The translations under genes and the position numbers were made by a program. Below are positions 1 through 6,765 of a stretch of 24,232 nucleotides of DNA, one piece after another. The first letter of the stretch is position 1. Each line of letters begins with the position of its first letter. The DNA comes from a virus: positions 1 to 24,232 of IMG/VR virus record IMGVR_UViG_3300030406_005059; one strand, written 5' to 3'. The notes beneath the pieces are model-generated. The model made no database searches. It was not told where the DNA came from and worked only from the letters and a program-made list of their open reading frames with translations.

Positions 1-2855
1 GTGAAACACCTTTCCGTGTTGTCGGTGATGACTGGAGCGTAGTTGAAGGCACAACTGAAGTGTCTCGTGGTATATTGGATGACTTCCAGAAACTAGCTGA
101 TGAAATAAACCTAAGTGACGACGCTCGTCAGTTGTTTCTCGATGACCTTGGAGAGATCTCTCAAGGCGGAGCCGTATTGTTACGCAACCCGACCATTAGG
201 GGTAAGGTAGAGCAACTGCTTATTCGTGATATTTCGAGCCTGCCTGTTGAGGACCAGTCACGGTGGCTTGCATCTATCGGTGCTCGCATTGACGATATAG
301 TAAAGTCAAAGGAGCGTGGCGTTCCTGTTCTTAAGTACGGCGAAGACGCTGACATCTTTCTTGATGAGGCGCTGAATCAGGTGATGAAGGATCTCTCACC
401 CGATGAACTGAATCGATTCAAGGGCGAGGTGATACAGGATGTCATGCTCAGGCATGAAACCAACATTCTAGTGAAGGCAAAGCAAAAGGCTTACAACATC
501 GAAGCCCAGCGTGGATTGAGGGACTCCGGCTTGTATGGGCAGTACAAGGAGGCTCTCGATGCTGGAGATACTGCATCCGCCTCGGACCTGTATGCTCTTA
601 TGATGTTGGAAAACAGAATCCTGCGGGGCAGAGCGCCCAACCAAGTTCTACCTTCCTTCGTTTTACCAAACGACCTAGCAAACAGAATCAGGACACTGCA
701 TCGGAACAATAAGGTCGTCGAACACCTAAACGATGTCCGCCGCCAGAAGGGTGAGGGGGTTATTGATGACCCATCCCAACTGGCGCTTGTAGATCGTATT
801 GTTGAGGATTCTGTAGACGACCTGGGGAGGTTTAGAGAGCGAAGCCTGAAGGCGATGTTCGGGGATGGATACGAGGATGCCACTCCGTCGCAAATGGCGG
901 AGCACATGAAGGCTTACAGTGATGAGTTAGCCGCCGGAGGAGCACCGCACCTTAGTCGGGGGCAGATTAAAGACATCGAAACGAGGATGGCGGCTGATAT
1001 TGAGGCACCGGGAGGTGCTGGGCCGTACATTTCGGATAACTTGGCTAATACGGAGTTTTGGCACAGTAACTACCAGCAATCTCGTGACATATGGAACCGC
1101 CTGACCAACATAGGAAAGATGGGACTGACTGTTTTTAACGTCCCTGCTCATGTTAACAACAACATGTCTAACATCAGCCTCCAGTCCACTCGCTTGGGTA
1201 TCGATCCGTACACATATATGCGTACAGCCTTGGCTCAAACCTCCAGGTATAACAAGTGGCGGAATGGAAAGGCAAAGAACGTTAGCCCGTTCGAGCAGCG
1301 AGCATACAAGGCGATTGATGAAATGGGTATTGCGGACACCGACCTGTCCCGTGCTGAACTCGATGCCTATGCTGCAAGCGGTCTTACTCAGGAGTTAAAT
1401 CTCGACACAAAGGCAGGATCTATTTTCGGACGAACAGCCGAGGGTGCCATACAAAAGGGGTCCGAACTTATCGACAAGGCAGCCGAGTCGAGTAAGAGAG
1501 CCTATCGATTTGGCGACGAGGTTGCCAAGGTTGATGAAGCATTCCGTCAGTTCTCTATCCTCGACAAAGCAGTGAACAGGCTTAGGAACGGTAAGTATAT
1601 TGACATTGAGACGAGCCCGACAGCTAGGACACGTATTCGCCGTGGGGATGATGGTGAACTGTATATTGGCAAGCAAAAGCTGACCGAGGGCAGGCGACTC
1701 ACAGAGAAAGGCCAGCGCCGGTTGGATCGAACACTTGGTGCCTCTGCACGCCAAGAGGCGATGGACCTGTTTGTTGATTATGGCCAGGTTCCAGGGTTTA
1801 TTAGGTGGCTTCGGTCTAAAGATATGCTTTCGATCGTAAGTCCGTTCCTTACGTGGAACTGGAAGGCGATGGGTGTCACCGGCCGGGGGTTGCTCGCTAG
1901 GTCGGTGTTTCCGCAGCGTCGATACATCAGCAATGATGCCGGCTTGATGGCGGAGCAGGCTGTAGCCACCGCTGGTGCTAACATTCGCCGCAACATGATG
2001 CTCGGAGGGTTGCGTAACCTGCTCCATGAGGATCGTGACGTACTGAATCAACTTGCGTCATATGACCCAACAATGCCGACGAATCATCTGTTTGCTGCGA
2101 CGGCTGATCCAGAAGTTATGCTGTATGACAACATCGAAAGCATGAACTGGATGGGTCCATCTACTGCCTGGCTTGAGGGAGTTGCCACCATGGCGTCTTA
2201 TCTTCAGAGCGAGGCTTCGCCAGACGTGATGGATGAGAGATCCAGGCTTTTAGCTCTAAGGAACAGTGGGCGCATGATGACTGGCCCGCAAACACTACGA
2301 CTCGTAGGTCTTCAGGGTTCAGCACTGCTTCCTTTGTTTGATCTTATAAGGAATGACTTCAAGACCAAGGGCGGTCGAAAGGTGCCAGCACCAGAGGTGT
2401 TCAGAAGGTTTGTTCTGCCATGGGTTATTGGTGGCACTCCTACATCCGCACTAGACGTAGCGTTTGCTGCATCAGGGGATCTTACAAGCGGGTTTAGTAG
2501 CAGGCTCCAGGCTTTGGATGAGGACGAGCGTTTCGAGGAGGATTTTCTGCGTTGGACGGTGCGGAAGCTAACTGGTGTTGGATTCCAGGCTGCTGCCGTT
2601 GACGAAAAACTGGATAGATACCTGAAGACCGTCGACAGGAACCTCGACTCTTTGATTAAAGACCAAGAGTTCAAGATTCAGCAACTTGAGGATGCCAATA
2701 GAGACGGCCGGTATGACGACCTGATCCAGAGACAGGAACGGTCTCTTGAGAGGATGATCGACATCATTGAGTCCGAAAAGGAGCAAATCGAGAACGAAAT
2801 CGAGTTCCAACTTGACGCTTACAACCTCAATAAGAACGCTGGAGCAAAGCGATGA
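1..2855 (+). CDS. C-terminal part of a very large virion protein (partial, open at left edge)
   Basis: The frame is open from base 3 to the stop, so the GTG at 60 is probably internal and the gene continues upstream of the window. At least 950 residues are visible. The middle contains a FNVPAHVNNNMSN segment (about residues 365-377 from the GTG) and a hydrophobic SPFLTWNWKAMG segment (about 590-605). Such pieces are typical of the C-terminal regions of giant polyvalent or internal virion proteins of podoviruses and marine phages. The last 70 residues are highly charged and predicted to form a coiled coil. It is mostly helical with no catalytic motif that I can see. The stop overlaps the endolysin start (ATGA at 2852), which places it at the distal end of the late operon. 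A role as an ejected or internal virion protein is inference; it could also be part of a tail protein. Confidence 0.75.
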   Translation, partial: ETPFRVVGDDWSVVEGTTEVSRGILDDFQKLADEINLSDDARQLFLDDLGEISQGGAVLLRNPTIRGKVEQLLIRDISSLPVEDQSRWLASIGARIDDIVKSKERGVPVLKYGEDADIFLDEALNQVMKDLSPDELNRFKGEVIQDVMLRHETNILVKAKQKAYNIEAQRGLRDSGLYGQYKEALDAGDTASASDLYALMMLENRILRGRAPNQVLPSFVLPNDLANRIRTLHRNNKVVEHLNDVRRQKGEGVIDDPSQLALVDRIVEDSVDDLGRFRERSLKAMFGDGYEDATPSQMAEHMKAYSDELAAGGAPHLSRGQIKDIETRMAADIEAPGGAGPYISDNLANTEFWHSNYQQSRDIWNRLTNIGKMGLTVFNVPAHVNNNMSNISLQSTRLGIDPYTYMRTALAQTSRYNKWRNGKAKNVSPFEQRAYKAIDEMGIADTDLSRAELDAYAASGLTQELNLDTKAGSIFGRTAEGAIQKGSELIDKAAESSKRAYRFGDEVAKVDEAFRQFSILDKAVNRLRNGKYIDIETSPTARTRIRRGDDGELYIGKQKLTEGRRLTEKGQRRLDRTLGASARQEAMDLFVDYGQVPGFIRWLRSKDMLSIVSPFLTWNWKAMGVTGRGLLARSVFPQRRYISNDAGLMAEQAVATAGANIRRNMMLGGLRNLLHEDRDVLNQLASYDPTMPTNHLFAATADPEVMLYDNIESMNWMGPSTAWLEGVATMASYLQSEASPDVMDERSRLLALRNSGRMMTGPQTLRLVGLQGSALLPLFDLIRNDFKTKGGRKVPAPEVFRRFVLPWVIGGTPTSALDVAFAASGDLTSGFSSRLQALDEDERFEEDFLRWTVRKLTGVGFQAAAVDEKLDRYLKTVDRNLDSLIKDQEFKIQQLEDANRDGRYDDLIQRQERSLERMIDIIESEKEQIENEIEFQLDAYNLNKNAGAKR

Positions 2856-3232
2856 GCGACGGATACCCTAAGAACTTCCGGCCCGAAGAGTTCTACTGCA
2901 AGTGCGGTGAGTGCTCCGGTGTTCCTCCTGACAAGTCTGCTACCCGTCACCTGGCCTGGGTGCTCCAGCAGATTCGTGACCTGGCCAACGTTCCGATCAA
3001 GATCACCAGTGGGTACAGGTGCCCTACTCACAACGAGCGGGTGGGTGGTGCTCCCAAGTCCAAGCACAAGTTGGGCATCGCTGCCGATCTGAAGCCACGG
3101 GGGTTGTCTCCAGACGAACTCCACGAGGCCATCGAGGATCTCGTTCGGTCGAGGCGCATACCCGAGGGTGGTCTTGGATTATACAATACATTCGTGCATT
3201 ATGACATCCGCCCAAAGAAGGCGAGGTGGTGA
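2852..3232 (+). CDS. M15-family peptidase, phage endolysin
   Basis: A 126-aa zinc peptidase of the M15 (VanY / D-Ala-D-Ala carboxypeptidase-like) fold that would cut peptidoglycan cross-links at lysis. The core is visible: SGYRCPTHN (53-61), the metal-binding pattern SKHKLGIAAD (70-79, ligands H72 and D79) and FVHYD (114-118, third ligand H116). The N-terminus has a CxCGxC cluster (C16, C18, C21) after the FRPEEF motif, as in the small single-domain members. The length matches that class. There is no signal peptide, so release would need a holin, consistent with the small membrane proteins at 5090-5527. The ATG overlaps the preceding stop as ATGA, suggesting translational coupling. Family assignment is firm; the exact bond cleaved cannot be read from the sequence. 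Confidence 0.93.
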   Translation: MSDGYPKNFRPEEFYCKCGECSGVPPDKSATRHLAWVLQQIRDLANVPIKITSGYRCPTHNERVGGAPKSKHKLGIAADLKPRGLSPDELHEAIEDLVRSRRIPEGGLGLYNTFVHYDIRPKKARW

Positions 3233-4236
3233 TGCCCAGGCGCAGAAGTTTAAATCGCAAGCGTCCGTTGACTAATGGGGATTTGGGCCTTCGCTTCGAG
3301 CGTGCCTCTGGGGATAGCGCTAACCTCAAATGGTACAACCTTGCTAATCTAACCAATGTCGATGTTGACTACGGCAACATGGTTATGTCTGCCGGTGACT
3401 GGCCAATCTTTGATGGTGCTGGCGACAAGTGCGGAGCCGGCCAGGGCCTCGATGGCGGAAGTCTTACAGGTCTTGCTGGGACTTACTCCAACTTCGCTAC
3501 TAACCCGGTTTGCGCTTACACTGATCTTGGCGGTGGTTTATTCAGGACGGACCGTTGCTTTGAACTGGCTGCCTATTCTGACTTGAGCCAGACGATCCGC
3601 CTTGCTTACTGGAACTATAACCTCGGGGTTTTCTGGGACGCAACCGACGGTCTTCAACTTGCCGGATTTAATGGCGCTGTTACCTGGGCTATTGCCGGCA
3701 GCAAGAATCTATCGGCTAATACCTGGCATCATATTGCTGTTAACTACAGGATAACGAATGTGGCACCGAATGGTTATGCCGATCTTTATCTTGATGGAGA
3801 GTTGGTCGCTACAAGTCAGAACCAGACAAGGACAATCAGTGGTATTACTGCTGCCAGCCCTGGCGTTGTAACCTGCACTACTGACCACGAATTGGCTACG
3901 GGTGACTATGTTACCTTTTCTGGTTTATCAGGAATGCCCTGGTCAGCATTAAACGGACAAACCCTCCAGGTCACAAAGATCAACGCCACCACCTTTAGTA
4001 TTATGGACACTAGTATGATGGGCGGCAACTATTCTGGTAGTGGCACCATTACGTTTAACTTAGGTATTCACCCGATTACTGTTGTTGCAGCGCAGCGTGC
4101 TTATTTCATTGGCACAAACTACTATAACAACAATACGTTTGAGGGTGAGTTGGATACCTTTAGGGTGTGGACGAGGCATCTTGCGACTGACGAGATCGCC
4201 CGCAACGCAGGTATCGTGATTGGTAGGAATGGATGA
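3232..4236 (+). CDS. LamG / concanavalin-like surface protein with an inserted small beta domain
   Basis: A 334-aa protein. I chose the ATG at 3232 (TGATG overlap with the endolysin stop, preceded by a GAGG-type ribosome site) over the GTG six bases earlier. Residues about 110-200 read as a LamG or concanavalin A-like fold, with NTWHHIAVNY, then GYADLYLDGELVA. The end of the fold, FEGELDTFRVWTRHLATDEI, comes about 110 residues later. Between these lies a segment (about 202-274) containing PGVVTC, HELATGDYVTFSGLSGM, LNGQTLQVT and TTFSI. This resembles the FCCH-like beta repeat common in phage tail and fibre proteins. The likely role is a virion surface or glycan-binding protein. It has no transmembrane segment. 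The next gene overlaps as ATGA. Confidence 0.8.
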   Translation: MPRRRSLNRKRPLTNGDLGLRFERASGDSANLKWYNLANLTNVDVDYGNMVMSAGDWPIFDGAGDKCGAGQGLDGGSLTGLAGTYSNFATNPVCAYTDLGGGLFRTDRCFELAAYSDLSQTIRLAYWNYNLGVFWDATDGLQLAGFNGAVTWAIAGSKNLSANTWHHIAVNYRITNVAPNGYADLYLDGELVATSQNQTRTISGITAASPGVVTCTTDHELATGDYVTFSGLSGMPWSALNGQTLQVTKINATTFSIMDTSMMGGNYSGSGTITFNLGIHPITVVAAQRAYFIGTNYYNNNTFEGELDTFRVWTRHLATDEIARNAGIVIGRNG

Positions 4237-4442
4237 GTTATCCTGTTCATTACTATTATCTTGGACCAGAAGGCACTGTTAGGGGTATTACGGAAACCCC
4301 CTGGGTTCGCGTGTCCTCGGATGGCAAAGGTCTCACCAAGCGACTTGATGAACTTGATCCAGTGCCAACTGGATGCACACAGTTAACACATGCTGAAGCA
4401 CTTGAAGAAGTAGCAAAGCCTGAATGGAATGAGGAACCGTAA
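4233..4442 (+). CDS. Hypothetical 69-aa late protein
   Basis: I do not recognise this protein. The ATG overlaps the previous stop as ATGA, and the frame, spacing and strand fit the late operon, so it is probably translated. The N-terminus is aromatic (PVHYYYLGPEG), the middle polar and the C-terminus acidic (EEVAKPEWNEEP). There is no membrane segment, no cysteine pair and no catalytic motif. Its position between a surface protein and a small beta-rich protein suggests a minor virion component, but that is context only. Confidence 0.65.
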   Translation: MSYPVHYYYLGPEGTVRGITETPWVRVSSDGKGLTKRLDELDPVPTGCTQLTHAEALEEVAKPEWNEEP

Positions 4443-4444
4443 AG

Positions 4445-4744
4445 ATGGATATTAACAGCCGAGTCATCCGCAATAATTTTGTTTGGGGTGGCGACACAGT
4501 AACGATCAACGACGATACCACCCCGAACAATACGTTCGAGCAGGTTACGGTGCAGGGGAAATACTGCATCATCAGCAACCTGGGGCCGATCAATATCCGG
4601 GTCGGCAGTGTTGGCTCTGGTACAGCTAAGGGCATCCTTGTTGAGCCCGGTGCCTCCCTGGAGTTCCCGGTAGCAGATGATGCAGAGATTCACGTCTTTG
4701 CTGCTGCTAACACCGGCACCTACAGCGTTGTCTGGTTTAAGTAG
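4445..4744 (+). CDS. Small beta-rich protein, possible virion decoration or fibre component
   Basis: A 99-aa protein that starts two bases after the preceding stop, with a GAGGA ribosome site about 10 bases upstream. It looks like a short all-beta sandwich: alternating hydrophobic residues (TFEQVTVQGKYCIISNL), then a G-rich turn region and a PGASLEF strand, ending in TGTYSVVWFK. This pattern is common for small phage proteins that decorate capsids or trimeric fibres. No enzyme motif is visible. Name and role are inference from composition and position. Confidence 0.7.
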   Translation: MDINSRVIRNNFVWGGDTVTINDDTTPNNTFEQVTVQGKYCIISNLGPINIRVGSVGSGTAKGILVEPGASLEFPVADDAEIHVFAAANTGTYSVVWFK

Positions 4745-4752
4745 GAGGAGCC

Positions 4753-5088
4753 ATGAAGATCTACGGAGTCATTAAGAAGGAATACATGTGGAAGCTGGGC
4801 GGTAAAGGCACCGTCTGTGCTGACGCTGGCACCCACAACGTGGTCGAGGGCGAGTCCTTCAACTTCTTCCTGCGCCAGATCGGCGCTCAGGGCTGGGTCA
4901 TTAGTGCCGAAAGTCCCGCTGCTGCAGCGGCAGAGGCAGGCTTGACGATCGAGGGTGCCGAAGAAGAGGAAGTTGACTACGCCTCCATGCTGGTGCGTGA
5001 ACTCCGTGACCTGTGCCGTGAGCGTGGTATCGAGGGGTACTCTGACATGCGCAAAGCAGAACTCGTCGCAGTTCTGAGTGGAGAATAA
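4753..5088 (+). CDS. Small late protein with a C-terminal SAP/HeH-like helical domain
   Basis: A 111-aa protein with a strong AGGAGG ribosome site just upstream of the ATG. The first 55 residues are mixed alpha/beta (VVEGESFNFFLRQIGAQGW), followed by an Ala/Glu-rich linker with an AEEEE run. Residues about 78-109 (VRELRDLCRERGIEGYSDM, then RKAELVAVL) match the short helix-extended-helix / SAP-like / Rho-N-like fold found at the end of many phage structural proteins. That module usually binds nucleic acid or protein. The partner is not known here. The next gene starts two bases after its stop. Confidence 0.75.
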   Translation: MKIYGVIKKEYMWKLGGKGTVCADAGTHNVVEGESFNFFLRQIGAQGWVISAESPAAAAAEAGLTIEGAEEEEVDYASMLVRELRDLCRERGIEGYSDMRKAELVAVLSGE

Positions 5089-5089
5089 G

Positions 5090-5329
5090 ATGTCTGATAA
5101 GATGAAGAGCCGCAAACTGTGGCTGTCGATCCTAGCTGCCGTGCTGCCGATCCTGGCGAAGCACTTCTTCCCCAGCCTGCCCACCGAGGCAATCATCGCC
5201 TCCTCCCTGGGTGCCGTGGCTGGTGTCATGGGCATCTCTCTTGAGGACGTGGCCAAGCAGAAGCGTGCTGCTGTCGAGGCTGCTTCGGGAAACTCCCCGG
5301 CCCCCTCATCCGACCAGCCCGAATCCTAG
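5090..5329 (+). CDS. Small membrane protein, candidate holin
   Basis: A 79-aa protein. I place the start at the ATG at 5090 (GGAG upstream, one base after the previous stop) rather than at the in-frame GTG at 5078, which lies inside the upstream gene. It has a basic N-terminus (MKSRK), a first hydrophobic stretch (WLSILAAVLPILA, about 10-22) and a second (AIIASSLGAVAGVMGI, about 33-48), then a hydrophilic Pro/Ser-rich tail. Size, two short membrane segments and position downstream of the endolysin fit a holin. Sequence similarity to a named holin family is not obvious to me, so the role is inferred. Confidence 0.65.
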   Translation: MSDKMKSRKLWLSILAAVLPILAKHFFPSLPTEAIIASSLGAVAGVMGISLEDVAKQKRAAVEAASGNSPAPSSDQPES

Positions 5330-5341
5330 AACTGGCTGACG

Positions 5342-5527
5342 ATGAATCCGGGGGGCTTGATCTTTCTCTCGGCGGGAACACTGATAGGTGGAGCGCTTCT
5401 GCTGATCTGCGTCACCGACTTGATAAGGGACTTGATCTTACGGCGGGACTACTGGCGTCAGGTGACTGGGGGAAAGACCCGAACTGGCAGGCGACGGCGG
5501 GACTCAAGTGGAGGTGGTGAGCCATGA
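5342..5527 (+). CDS. Small single-span membrane protein, second lysis candidate
   Basis: A 61-aa protein with one strong transmembrane segment at the N-terminus (GLIFLSAGTLIGGALLLICV, about 5-24), followed by a basic tail with TRTGRRRRD. Its stop overlaps the next start (ATG at 5524, ATGA). The ribosome site is weak. Topology would put the Arg-rich tail in the cytoplasm. It could be a pinholin, a holin modulator or a spanin subunit; none is established by sequence. Its position next to another small membrane protein supports a lysis role. Confidence 0.55.
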   Translation: MNPGGLIFLSAGTLIGGALLLICVTDLIRDLILRRDYWRQVTGGKTRTGRRRRDSSGGGEP

Positions 5528-5865
5528 GAAAAGAGCACAAGAACCCCAAGGGCGGTCTGACTGCTGCGGGTAGGGCTCACTTCAAGCGCACCGAGGGTGC
5601 CAACCTCAAGCCTGGGGTCAAGGGTGCCGCTGATACACCTGAGAAGATGCGCCGCAAGGGAAGCTGGGCAGTCCGTCACTACGGCGGCAAAGCCAAGCCC
5701 CTGAAGGACGACAAGGGCAGACCCACCCGGCACGCCCTCCAGGCAAACGCATGGGGAGAGCCTGTACCGACTACGCAGGCTGCTGCTCGTCGTATTGCAG
5801 AGAAGGGTCGCAACCTATTGAAGAGGGCTAAGAGCATAGCCAAGAAGCGGGTGAAGCGTGGCTAA
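5524..5865 (+). CDS. Basic protein resembling the DUF6321 family
   Basis: A 113-aa, strongly Lys/Arg-rich protein. The order NPKGGLTAAGRAHFKR, GANLKPGVKG, RRKGSWAVRH and GRPTRHALQANAWGEPVP matches, from memory, the DUF6321 phage family, whose function is unknown. It has no cysteines and no membrane segment, and the C-terminus is a basic helix (KRAKSIAKKRVKR). The ATG overlaps the previous stop (ATGA), and the next gene starts inside its last codons. With the following two genes it forms a block of highly basic small proteins. DNA or RNA contact, for example as an internal virion or DNA-condensing protein, is plausible but unproven. Confidence 0.8.
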   Translation: MRKEHKNPKGGLTAAGRAHFKRTEGANLKPGVKGAADTPEKMRRKGSWAVRHYGGKAKPLKDDKGRPTRHALQANAWGEPVPTTQAAARRIAEKGRNLLKRAKSIAKKRVKRG

Positions 5866-6223
5866 GACTGCAACAAAGACCAAGCCCAAACTCTGGGAAG
5901 AAGCGAAGCGGGTAGCCAAGGCTCGAATGGGCGGCAAGCATTCCGCCCGAGCCATGCAACTCGCTACCCAGATCTACAAGAAGCGTGGTGGTGGTTACAG
6001 CGGTGCCAAGGGTAAGACCTCCCTCAGTAAGTGGACCAAGCAGGACTGGGGCTACGCTGGGAAGAAGGGTAAGAGCGTGTACTTGCCCAAGGAGAAGCGT
6101 GAGCGCCTCAAGTCCACCGAGAAGGGGCGACGGAAGTTAGCCAGGGCTTCAGCCGTTAAGAGAGCAGCCACCAGGGCCGGGAAGCAGTACAGCCGCCATG
6201 GCCTAGCCAAGGGGACATCGTGA
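5858..6223 (+). CDS. Basic protein resembling the DUF5872 family
   Basis: A 121-aa protein that starts with a GTG overlapping the end of the preceding gene by 8 bases; no ATG is available nearby. The signature MGGKHSARAMQLATQIYKKR (residues 24-43), followed by SLSKWTKQDWGYAGKKG and YLPKEKRERL, fits the DUF5872 family of phage and environmental proteins as I remember it. It is extremely rich in Lys and Arg. The function is not known. The stop overlaps the next ATG (TGATG), so three basic-protein genes are coupled in a row. Confidence 0.8.
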   Translation: MAKTATKTKPKLWEEAKRVAKARMGGKHSARAMQLATQIYKKRGGGYSGAKGKTSLSKWTKQDWGYAGKKGKSVYLPKEKRERLKSTEKGRRKLARASAVKRAATRAGKQYSRHGLAKGTS

Positions 6224-6378
6224 TGCCTTTGAAAAAGGGGTACTCTCAGAAGACCATCAAGAAGAACATCTCCACCGAGATGAAGGCAGGAAAACCACAA
6301 AAACAGGCAGTCGCTATTGCTATGCGTACTGCTGATGAGGCAAAGAAGGTCGCTCAAAGGAGAGTCGGGGGATACTGA
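6223..6378 (+). CDS. 51-aa basic protein with a PQKQAVAIA motif
   Basis: A short gene easily missed by length cut-offs. The ATG at 6223 overlaps the preceding stop by one base (TGATG), and its own stop overlaps the next ATG at 6378 in the same way, so it is locked into the operon. The product begins MPLKKGYSQKTIKKNIS and has the motif GKPQKQAVAIAM (residues 23-34). I recognise this as a widespread small phage protein pattern (G-x-SQK-x-I-x-x-NI ... PQKQAVAIA) of unknown function, often found beside other Lys-rich proteins. It is predicted to be helical and strongly basic. Confidence 0.8.
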   Translation: MPLKKGYSQKTIKKNISTEMKAGKPQKQAVAIAMRTADEAKKVAQRRVGGY

Positions 6379-6755
6379 TGGACCCCACATGGGTCAGCAT
6401 CATTGAATCGTACGGACCCCTGGGCATCTCTGCTGCCTTCGTGGCATGGCTGTATATCAAGGAAACTCAGAAGCGTGAGATCATGGTCCAAGCATTTCAG
6501 GATCAGATCCGTGAGATGCAGGACCGGTGCGACAAGAAGGAAGAAGACATCCGATCCCGGTATGACGAGGTGGTAAACCGCTACAACCAGGAGCGTGACA
6601 CCTTGCTACAGGGGGTGACAAGTAACCTCGACAACACGATGCAGGGGCTCCACGATGTCAATGAGAAGATCGAGAAGGTTGGCTCGGCAGTGAGCACAGG
6701 TCTCAGTGAGATGCGCCAGCACTACGCTGCCTTGGAAGCCCGGCGAAACCAGTAG
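6378..6755 (+). CDS. Membrane-anchored coiled-coil protein (spanin or BhlA/UviB-like candidate)
   Basis: A 125-aa protein. Residues about 5-27 form one membrane segment (PLGISAAFVAWLYI), followed by a long charged helix (about 30-115) with heptad-like spacing. This is the layout of an inner-membrane spanin or of the BhlA/UviB-like holin group. There is no signal-peptidase II lipobox, and I see no separate o-spanin gene. It is the last + strand gene before the convergent early operon; its stop lies 10 bases from the stop of the - strand methyltransferase gene. A lysis or virion-anchoring role is inferred from architecture. Confidence 0.7.
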   Translation: MDPTWVSIIESYGPLGISAAFVAWLYIKETQKREIMVQAFQDQIREMQDRCDKKEEDIRSRYDEVVNRYNQERDTLLQGVTSNLDNTMQGLHDVNEKIEKVGSAVSTGLSEMRQHYAALEARRNQ

Positions 6756-6765
6756 CACACAGTAA

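Noticed and set aside
1395-2051. Antisense ORF of 218 codons opposite the large virion protein
   Set aside because: No ribosome site, no recognisable motifs, and no - strand operon nearby; it mirrors the codon pattern of the + strand gene.
5078-5089. GTG start for the holin candidate
   Set aside because: It lies within the preceding gene and would add four residues; the ATG at 5090 has a better-placed ribosome site.
6378-6755. Firm spanin call for the coiled-coil membrane protein
   Set aside because: No paired outer-membrane lipoprotein with a lipobox was found in the window, so it stays a candidate.
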